From the NCBI GenBank assembly GCA_021819345.1, contig JAKARG010000173.1, positions 1 through 6,591 of the forward strand: a stretch of DNA of 6,591 nt, in the 5' to 3' direction. The stretch's first letter is position 1. Each line of letters starts with the position of its first letter. The DNA is from Actinomycetes bacterium. Lineage in GTDB: Bacteria > Actinomycetota > Acidimicrobiia > Acidimicrobiales > Palsa-688. The notes beneath the pieces were generated by a model. That model did not search any database, was not told the origin of the DNA, and saw nothing but the letters and a program-made list of their open reading frames with translations. A program made the translations under genes and the position numbers. Shown piece by piece: positions 1-6,591 of this stretch.

Positions 1-2333
<2,333 letters not shown>

Positions 2334-2393
2334 CTGACCTCCGGGAGGCGCCGGCGCGGCCGGCGGGCGCGCCACGTTCAGGGCTGCTCCCCC
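2334..2393 (-). promoter_or_regulatory. Putative expression platform of the glycine riboswitch, with the gcvP ribosome binding site
   Basis: This is the gcvP leader between the end of aptamer II and the start codon. It contains a perfect stem-loop, GCCGGC/GCCGGC with a three-base loop, extended by one C-G pair (2349-2365). Immediately after it comes the 11-base palindrome CCTCCGGGAGG (2338-2348), whose downstream half is the Shine-Dalgarno GGAGG (2342-2338). The CCTCC half could mask the ribosome binding site, but the two arms are separated by only one base. A full local hairpin is therefore impossible, and masking would need a rearranged pairing. There is no U-tract after the stem-loop, so control of translation looks likelier than intrinsic termination. 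The switching mechanism is inference. Confidence 0.5.
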
Positions 2394-2478
2394 CTCTGTC
2401 GTCGGTGCCTGAGAGCTTCGCCACCCCATGGGGGACTTGCACCGTCGGCGCGGGGCTCGTGGCCCCGTCTCCTCAGAG
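2394..2478 (-). promoter_or_regulatory. Glycine riboswitch, aptamer II (downstream aptamer of the tandem)
   Basis: Read on the minus strand, this segment has the conserved glycine aptamer core. A 5' strand CTCTG (2478-2474) can pair with CAGAG (2398-2394) to close P1. GGAGAC, close to the usual GGAGAG, follows the 5' strand. The binding-core stretch GCCGACGGTGCAAG lies at 2449-2436, and GAAGCTCTCAGGCACC ends the core near 2404. An extra GC hairpin, GGGGCC...CCCCG, lies between the two core strands. CTCTCAGGCACC recurs in aptamer I about 95 bases away, which is the mark of a tandem glycine riboswitch. Glycine binding is expected to switch on the glycine cleavage gene downstream. Confidence 0.93.
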
Positions 2479-2489
2479 TTGCCTCGCCG

Positions 2490-2567
2490 GAGCGGTCGTG
2501 GTGCCTGAGAGATTCCGGGGAGGTTGCTCCTTCGGCGCCCCGCGACCGGCGGGGGCTCTCCCGCTCC
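2490..2567 (-). promoter_or_regulatory. Glycine riboswitch, aptamer I (upstream aptamer of the tandem)
   Basis: On the minus strand P1 is formed by GAGCGG (2567-2562) pairing with CCGCTC (2495-2490). GGGAGAGCC follows the 5' strand. The hallmark core GCCGAAGGAGCAA is at 2536-2524, and TCTCTCAGGCAC is at 2512-2501. These match the known glycine aptamer core almost base for base. Only about 11 bases separate this aptamer from aptamer II, the short linker typical of tandem glycine riboswitches. Its position ahead of gcvP fits the known role of sensing excess glycine and raising expression of the glycine cleavage system. Confidence 0.95.
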
Positions 2568-2691
2568 AGGTCTACGGCTCTAAGTTGTCGAGCCCCACCC
2601 TAGCTGCCACCCGGCTCCTACGGCTGGACGTCGCGGTCGGGCCGGGCCTCTTGCACCCAGGTACTCCTGGCGCGAAAGTACGGGAAGGTCT
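2568..2691. promoter_or_regulatory. Divergent promoter region between gcvP and the lipoprotein gene
   Basis: These 124 bases must drive gcvP leftwards and the exported-protein genes rightwards. On the minus strand TAGGGT (2602-2597) matches the actinobacterial -10 pattern TAnnnT. It would start transcription about 20 bases before aptamer I, but I see no convincing -35 for it. On the plus strand TTGCAC (2651-2656) resembles a -35 element, but the hexamer 17 bases on (GAAAGT) is a poor -10 and sits too close to the start codon. A 5-bp inverted repeat, CCAGG TACT CCTGG (2657-2670), could be an operator. All of these calls are weak. Confidence 0.3.
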
Positions 2692-3492
2692 ATGAGGCGC
2701 ATCGTGTTTGTGGCACTTTGGGCGTTCGTCCTGATCTGCACCATTGGCGGCTGCGGGTCGGTCTCGCCGCGCAGCGCGCCGCACCCCAGCGCGCCGAGGA
2801 CGGCGACCACCGTCGGGTCGAGCACGACCACCAGCTCCTCGACGGCGAGCCCCGCCAGCTCGGCGGCGAGCCAGACCACCTCGACGGCTGGCCCGCCGGC
2901 GACCACGACGCCTGCTTCGACGACAACGCCTGCTTCGACCACGGCGTCTGCTTCGACCACCGGGTCGACGCCACCCCCGACCACAGCACAGCTCTCGCCG
3001 ACCACCACCGCCGGGATCGACACTGCGGCCGTCCCGAAGGTCATCACGGTCGCCTACGTCGATGCCGTGCTCGCCAAGCTCGACGCAATCCGGGGTGACG
3101 CTCTTCGTTCAGCCGTAGCCGCCGGCCAGGTCACCCGAGCAGCCATCCGCGATTATTATGCGGTTCTAGATCAGAGCCTTGCTCAATCCGCAATTTCCGC
3201 TCTCGGAAAATCCGCGCGACAGGCTTTTCCTTATACTAGGCGACCACCCGGAAACGCTACAGTAGTTGTCCGGGAACTATTGTGGGTGTCTCACTCATGT
3301 ATCGTGGCGAAGACCAACACCAATGCTTCGGCTGTCGATACCGTCGTGTTTCGCCTCCCCCCATACCAGTACATTGTGCTCCGCCGAGCTGGAACACTAA
3401 ATCGCACCGAAGGTAACCCGACGTCATGGCAGATCGTTTACGCTGAACAGTTCGAGCACCCACTGAGGAGTGCCCCCCTATGCGTACCCTGA
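2692..3492 (+). CDS. Putative exported lipoprotein with Ser/Thr/Pro-rich linker and unrecognised C-terminal domain
   Basis: I do not recognise the family. The 266-residue protein starts with a lipoprotein signal: basic MRR, a hydrophobic stretch (residues 4-18) and a lipobox-like I-G-G-C ending at C21. After cleavage and lipidation it should be anchored to the outer face of the membrane. Residues 22 to about 107 are almost entirely Ser, Thr, Ala and Pro, a flexible linker of the kind that is often O-glycosylated or spans the cell wall. This stretch includes a six-residue repeat, PASTTT/PASTTA/SASTTG (74-91). Residues 110-266 look folded: helices around 117-175, then a beta-rich part, with C203 and C264 as a possible disulfide. 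An AAGG-type ribosome binding site (2682-2688) precedes the only sensible ATG. The gene overlaps the next one by 13 bp, suggesting a shared function. From about base 3180 the GC content falls to roughly 55%, and rare AT-rich codons appear. Confidence 0.82.
   Translation: MRRIVFVALWAFVLICTIGGCGSVSPRSAPHPSAPRTATTVGSSTTTSSSTASPASSAASQTTSTAGPPATTTPASTTTPASTTASASTTGSTPPPTTAQLSPTTTAGIDTAAVPKVITVAYVDAVLAKLDAIRGDALRSAVAAGQVTRAAIRDYYAVLDQSLAQSAISALGKSARQAFPYTRRPPGNATVVVRELLWVSHSCIVAKTNTNASAVDTVVFRLPPYQYIVLRRAGTLNRTEGNPTSWQIVYAEQFEHPLRSAPLCVP
2910..2963 (+). repeat. Three tandem copies of an 18-bp unit inside the lipoprotein linker
   Basis: The units start at 2910, 2928 and 2946 and share the core CTGCTTCGAC; the third copy is the most diverged. 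Eighteen bases keep the reading frame, so each copy adds six residues (PASTTT, PASTTA, SASTTG) to the surface linker. Copy number could change by slippage without breaking the gene and would alter linker length. Confidence 0.75.
3465..3470 (+). promoter_or_regulatory. Ribosome binding site that fixes the start of the PKD-domain gene
   Basis: GAGGAG lies inside the 3' end of the lipoprotein gene, nine bases before the ATG at 3480. It supports 3480 over the in-frame ATG at 3492. That second ATG would be 21 bases away and would remove the only basic residue (R2) ahead of the signal-peptide core. Confidence 0.6.
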
Positions 3493-4322
3493 TGACGCTC
3501 TCGGTCAGCATTTTCGTTGCAATCGGGATCACGGCTGGTCCTTCGCATTTCGCTAGCGCTGCGACGCCGCCCCCTCCACCCCCTTCTGGGTGTTTCTGGA
3601 ATCCCGCTTCGAACTCGGTCATCTGTGCAGGCTCGAGCGGCAGCGGGGCGTCGGGCTCGCTCGGCGGCACGACGGGCACATCGGGCTCGGCGCCCGGTGG
3701 CCAGCCACCACAGACCTACATCCAGATCGGCTACCTCGAGGCCGCGGCTGCCACCCATCCCGTGTGCTGGGTCTGGGCCGAGGACGACGTCACCGGGGAC
3801 AGCCAGGAGCTGATCGGCGAGATCGAGCAGTTCTGGTCGGTGGTCGAGCAGGTGTTCCCGCCCTGCCCCGGGGTGGTGGCAACCACGGCCCTCCAGTGGG
3901 CCTTGGAGTACTGGACCGCCTTCTTCTACACCAAGCAACTGCCGAGCCCGCACCCGCGGGTCCCTCCGGGCTATGCGATCACCGGCCTGCCCGCCTACCT
4001 GGTCTGCGGCGACGCCGACATCGTCACGGTCCAGCGCCCGACTCCCCTCGGGGAGCTCACCATCACCGCCCAGGCGACCTACGACGTGAGCTGGGGTGAC
4101 GGCACGACCTCCGACGGCCTGAGCGGGCCGTGCACCCCTTGGCCCGACGGCGCAGTGGACCACACCTACGACGACACCGGCACCTACAACGTCGACGTCG
4201 AGCAGGTTTGGCACGTCACCTGGGCCCTCGGCTCCGACAGCGGGAGCTTCGGGGACGTGACGACCACCGGCGCCATCGAGGACCTGGGGGTCCGCCAGGT
4301 CCAAGGAGTGGTGACCGGCTGA
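3480..4322 (+). CDS. Secreted PKD-like domain protein
   Basis: The 280-residue protein has a Sec signal peptide: MRT, a hydrophobic core (4-19) and probable cleavage after ASA at residue 27. A Pro run (30-35) and a Gly/Ser-rich linker (51-77) follow. Residues about 198-241 show the PKD beta-sandwich signature, with SWGDGTTSDG followed by DHTYDDTGTYNVDV. The tail, with VTWALGSDSGSFGDVTTTG and a final VRQVQGVV, resembles secreted actinobacterial PKD-like proteins that often sit near surface or pilus genes; that likeness is from memory. Six cysteines (38, 49, 96, 129, 176, 218) could form three disulfides. There is no membrane anchor or sorting signal at the C-terminus, so it is probably released or held by its lipoprotein partner. 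It overlaps the upstream gene by 13 bp in another frame, which suggests translational coupling. The precise function is unknown. PKD domains usually bind proteins or polysaccharides, and no catalytic motif is visible. Confidence 0.85.
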   Translation: MRTLMTLSVSIFVAIGITAGPSHFASAATPPPPPPSGCFWNPASNSVICAGSSGSGASGSLGGTTGTSGSAPGGQPPQTYIQIGYLEAAAATHPVCWVWAEDDVTGDSQELIGEIEQFWSVVEQVFPPCPGVVATTALQWALEYWTAFFYTKQLPSPHPRVPPGYAITGLPAYLVCGDADIVTVQRPTPLGELTITAQATYDVSWGDGTTSDGLSGPCTPWPDGAVDHTYDDTGTYNVDVEQVWHVTWALGSDSGSFGDVTTTGAIEDLGVRQVQGVVTG

Positions 4323-4392
4323 GCGCCGGCCCCCGGGGGGCTCGGGGCGCCCCCACAGGGACGGCGCCCACAGCGGCAGGCCGGGCCGGCGC
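4323..4392 (+). terminator. GC-rich inverted repeat after the PKD gene, possible terminator or mRNA-stabilising structure
   Basis: Directly after the stop codon, GCGCCGGCCC (4323-4332) is matched by its exact reverse complement GGGCCGGCGC (4383-4392). The 50-base interior contains further C- and G-runs (CCCCGGGG, GGGGCGCCCC) able to fold locally. There is no T-tract on either side, so a classical intrinsic terminator is not shown. U-less GC hairpins do serve as 3' ends in some actinobacteria. Confidence 0.35.
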
Positions 4393-4411
4393 ATCCCGCC
4401 CGGGTACGCAC

Positions 4412-4417
4412 CATGAT
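4412..4417 (+). promoter_or_regulatory. Possible -10 element of a leaderless promoter for the CoA-transferase gene
   Basis: CATGAT keeps the second A and final T of the TAnnnT -10 consensus. It ends six bases before the ATG at 4424, which would put the transcription start on the start codon itself. There is no purine-rich ribosome binding site ahead of this ATG. No recognisable -35 hexamer was found, so this is a weak call. Confidence 0.25.
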
Positions 4418-4423
4418 GTAGCG

Positions 4424-5644
4424 ATGACCACGGCCGAAGAACCTGCCGGGGGAGCCGAGGGACCTCTCGGGGGCGTGCGGGTCCTCGACCTGAGCACGGT
4501 GGTGATGGGACCCTATGCCACCCAGGTGCTCGGGGACCTGGGGGCAGACGTCATCGTCATCGAGGGCGCAACCCTGGAGACCAATCGGGTGATGGGTCCC
4601 GGCCCCCACCCTCAACTGAGCGGCACCGCTCTCAACCTGATGCGCAACAAGCGCAGCGTTCGGATCGACTTCAAGCACCCGCAGGGTCGCGAGGCCCTGC
4701 TGCGGATCGCGGCCAGCTGCGACGTCGTGATCACCAACCTGCGTCCGAGCGCCCTGCGGCGCGCCGGGCTCCTCTACGAGGACTTGGCCTCCCGACGCCC
4801 GGACATCGTCTACTGCGAGGCCCACGGCTGGCCGTCGGACAGCGAGCGGGCCGACGACCCCGCCTACGACGACGTCATCCAGGCCGGCACGGGGGTGGCC
4901 GACGCCTTCCTCCGCCAGACAGGCTCGCCGAGCCTGGTGCCCACGATCTTCGTCGACAAGCTGTGTGGGCTCACCATCGCCTACGCCGTCATCGCCGCCC
5001 TCTTCGAGCGCGAGCGCACCGGTCGAGGAAAGCGCATCGAAGTGCCGATGAGCGCGGCAGCAGCGGCATTTATCCTGGTAGAGCACGGTGCCGGGGCGAT
5101 ACCCGAGCCTCCGACCGGTCCGCCTGGCTACTCCCGGATCCTCTCGCCGTACCGCCGTCCTCAGCGCACGGCCGACGGTTGGATCCACGTCCTCCCCTAC
5201 AGCCGGAGCCACTACGAGGCAGTGTTCGCCAGCGCACCGGCAGACCTGCGCGTCGACCCGGAGCTCTATGGCTCGGCGCGGGCCCGCATAGCCAACGCCG
5301 ACCGGCTCTACACCCAGCTCCACGCAGTGCTGGCCACCAGGTCGACCGGCCAGTGGATGGCGTACCTGCGGGCGCAAGGGGTCCCCGCAACCGAGATCAC
5401 GAGCCTCGACGACCTGGTGGCAGGCCTTCCGCTCGCCGAGCACCCGGTCGTGGGCAACTACCGGCAGATACCGCCACCGGTGCGCTTCGGGGGGGAGCCG
5501 GACACCACCCGTGCGATACGCCGTCCGGCCCCACTCGTCGGCGAGCACACCGAGGAGGTCCTGGCCGAGGTCGGCCTCGGTGCCGCTGAAGTCACTGCGC
5601 TCCGGGAGCTGGGTGCCATCCCACCCGACCCGGAGGACCGATGA
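4424..5644 (+). CDS. CaiB/BaiF family (class III) CoA-transferase
   Basis: Family III enzymes move CoA between an acyl-CoA and a free acid through an anhydride with an active-site Asp; they act in the cytoplasm, often in fatty or aromatic acid breakdown. This 406-residue protein has the family length. Signatures are GVRVLDLSTVVMGPYATQVLGDLGADVIVIE (broken here: GVRVLDLS at 17-24, GPYATQVLGDLGADVI at 29-44), NKRSVRIDFKHPQGRE (75-90), DVVITNLRPSALRRAGL (100-116) and FERERTGRGKRIEVPM (194-209). The probable catalytic Asp is D178 in FVDKLCG. The motif around residue 148 reads AYDDVIQAGTG. It lacks the His of the related alpha-methylacyl-CoA racemases (GHDINY), which favours a transferase. The substrate cannot be read from the sequence. 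The frame is open upstream to 4130, but that part overlaps the PKD gene and has no family homology; the ATG at 4424 starts just ahead of the conserved region. The 3' end overlaps convergent holB. Confidence 0.93.
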   Translation: MTTAEEPAGGAEGPLGGVRVLDLSTVVMGPYATQVLGDLGADVIVIEGATLETNRVMGPGPHPQLSGTALNLMRNKRSVRIDFKHPQGREALLRIAASCDVVITNLRPSALRRAGLLYEDLASRRPDIVYCEAHGWPSDSERADDPAYDDVIQAGTGVADAFLRQTGSPSLVPTIFVDKLCGLTIAYAVIAALFERERTGRGKRIEVPMSAAAAAFILVEHGAGAIPEPPTGPPGYSRILSPYRRPQRTADGWIHVLPYSRSHYEAVFASAPADLRVDPELYGSARARIANADRLYTQLHAVLATRSTGQWMAYLRAQGVPATEITSLDDLVAGLPLAEHPVVGNYRQIPPPVRFGGEPDTTRAIRRPAPLVGEHTEEVLAEVGLGAAEVTALRELGAIPPDPEDR

Positions 5645-6591
5645 GCGCCCCGGATCGCCCGAGCCTCAGCATCAGCGCCTCCAGCGCGAGCTGCTCACCC
5701 GGGTTGTAGGCGAGGTCCCGGCCCAACGAGTCGATCGCAGCGATCGCGTCGAGCGCCGCCGTGCGTGCCGAAGGGTCGACGAGGCGGTCTCGGTAGGCCC
5801 CGGCGAGGACCCCGAGCCCCATGCGCAGCTCGTCGGTCCGCTGGCGGCGGACCTCGCGTCGGTGCCGGGCCTCGAGGTCCTTCGCCCCAGCTGCAGCCGC
5901 CGAGCGCGCCGAGCGACCGGCCTTGCCGTTGACCGCCACGGCTCGCGCGCTACGGCCCTCCAGGTCGGCCAGCTCCTCGGCCTGGCGGGCCACCAGGGGA
6001 GCAACCGACGCCTCGAGCAGGCCGACCAGCTGGGCGGCCACCGCTGCGGCGGTCGCGCCGGTCCCGTCGAGGCGGGTGGGCACCGACCGCCACGCCGCGC
6101 GGCGCACCTCCACCTCGGGATCGGCGGCGAGCAGCCGTGCTCGGTCGAGTCGCCCGTCGGCAACCTCCGCCAGCTCCGCCGCCCGGTCCGGTTCCACACC
6201 CTCACCGACGAGGATCGCGGCGACCTCGCCGACCGGGATAGGACGGAAGTCGACTCGCACGCATCGGCTCGCAATGGTCACCAGCTCGGGTGGCACCAGA
6301 TCGGCCAGCACCACGAACACCGTCGACGGAGGAGGTTCCTCGATGGTCTTGAGCAGTGCCGGGCCGGCGTCACGAACCAGGTGGAAGTCCTCGAGGACGA
6401 GGATCTTGCGCCGACCCTCGACCGGTGATCGCGCCGCGAGACGGGAGACCGCCCGGGCCGAGTCGACGCTGATCGACGCACCCTCGCGCTCGACCACCAC
6501 CAAGTCGGGGTGGACGCCGGCAAGGACCCTCCGGCAGGAGTCGCAGGTCGCGTCGCCCCCGTCGGGGCAGAGCAACGCAGCAGCGAAGGCG
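5592..6591 (-). CDS. holB: DNA polymerase III delta-prime subunit, C-terminal part; 5' end beyond the window
   Basis: Delta-prime is the stator of the clamp loader, which opens the sliding beta clamp together with DnaX and delta. About 333 codons are visible. The frame runs through the right edge as AFAAALLCPDGG, so the N-terminus with the P-loop region is missing. Zinc-module cysteines follow: one in LLCPDGG and two in ATCDSCRRVLAGVHPDL. Next come ILVLEDFHLV (Walker B region), LLKTIEEPP, the sensor-like VFVVLAD, and the SRC arginine-finger motif in IASRCVRVDF (Arg at 6266-6264). The C-terminal helical domain ends around NPGEQLALEALMLRLG. A 20-residue Gly/Pro-rich tail then runs into the opposite-strand CoA-transferase gene (53 bp overlap). 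Only three of the usual four zinc cysteines are seen. A DnaX gamma/tau identity is less likely because the protein is short after the third domain. Confidence 0.9.
   Translation of the reverse strand, partial: AFAAALLCPDGGDATCDSCRRVLAGVHPDLVVVEREGASISVDSARAVSRLAARSPVEGRRKILVLEDFHLVRDAGPALLKTIEEPPPSTVFVVLADLVPPELVTIASRCVRVDFRPIPVGEVAAILVGEGVEPDRAAELAEVADGRLDRARLLAADPEVEVRRAAWRSVPTRLDGTGATAAAVAAQLVGLLEASVAPLVARQAEELADLEGRSARAVAVNGKAGRSARSAAAAGAKDLEARHRREVRRQRTDELRMGLGVLAGAYRDRLVDPSARTAALDAIAAIDSLGRDLAYNPGEQLALEALMLRLGRSGALIGPPGRVGWHPAPGAQ

Noticed and set aside
2580..3047. Minus-strand open frame, Val/Ala-rich, opposite the lipoprotein linker
   Set aside because: It is the antisense of the Ser/Thr-coding linker, which yields monotonous Val/Glu/Ala repeats. 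It also runs across the intergenic region without a plausible start site.
3232..3237. TATACT as an internal -10 promoter element inside the lipoprotein gene
   Set aside because: A good hexamer by itself, but it has no -35 at the right distance, and it lies in locally AT-richer DNA where such hexamers are expected by chance.
3492..3494. ATG overlapping the lipoprotein stop codon (TGATG) as the PKD-gene start
   Set aside because: It is attractive as a coupling signal, but the ribosome binding site is 21 bases away and the signal peptide would lose its basic residue. The ATG at 3480 fits better.
4130..4423. 98-codon N-terminal extension of the CoA-transferase frame
   Set aside because: It overlaps the PKD gene by almost 200 bases, is Arg-rich low-complexity sequence, and precedes the normal start of the family's conserved region.
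4184..5548. 454-codon minus-strand open frame opposite the CoA-transferase gene
   Set aside because: The plus strand encodes a complete CaiB/BaiF protein with all signatures; the antisense frame has no recognisable motif.
5727..5745. Repeated GATCGC motifs (CGATCGCAGCGATCGCG)
   Set aside because: Explained by the Ala-Ile-Ala-Ala-Ile codons of holB; no further copies were seen that would make it a dispersed element.
5511..6428. 305-codon plus-strand open frame opposite holB
   Set aside because: A shadow of holB, rich in Arg and Gly and without domain features.

Overview
The window is GC-rich, with strong G/C preference at third codon positions. It reads as chromosomal DNA of a high-GC actinobacterium. 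The actinobacterial-type exported PKD protein, the tandem glycine riboswitch ahead of a full-length single-chain gcvP, and the HolB sequence fit this. Acidimicrobiia is my best guess, but that is inference and not something the sequence proves. I see no rRNA, tRNA, CRISPR array, insertion sequence or phage gene.

Layout from left to right. (1) Bases 1-2333, minus strand: gcvP, the glycine decarboxylase P protein, with the last roughly 170-180 residues cut off by the left edge. (2) Bases 2334-2691: a 358-bp divergent intergenic region. On the gcvP side it holds a tandem two-aptamer glycine riboswitch, followed by a GC-rich hairpin and the ribosome binding site, so gcvP should respond directly to glycine. 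(3) Bases 2692-4322, plus strand: two overlapping genes for exported proteins. The first is a lipoprotein with a long Ser/Thr/Pro linker and an unrecognised C-terminal domain. The second is a secreted protein with a PKD-like fold. They look translationally coupled and probably work together at the cell surface. (4) Bases 4323-4423: a short GC-rich gap with a 10-bp perfect inverted repeat. (5) Bases 4424-5644, plus strand: a class III (CaiB/BaiF) CoA-transferase without a visible ribosome binding site, possibly leaderless. (6) Bases 5592-6591, minus strand: the C-terminal part of holB (DNA polymerase III delta-prime), converging on and overlapping the CoA-transferase gene by 53 bp. Its 5' end lies beyond the right edge.

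The genes do not form one pathway. gcvP serves glycine breakdown and one-carbon supply, holB serves replication, and the CoA-transferase has an unknown acyl substrate. The best candidate for something undescribed is the lipoprotein/PKD pair. The 3' half of the lipoprotein gene and the start of the PKD gene have a clearly lower GC content than the surrounding DNA. The riboswitch is a known class, but it is the clearest regulatory element here.
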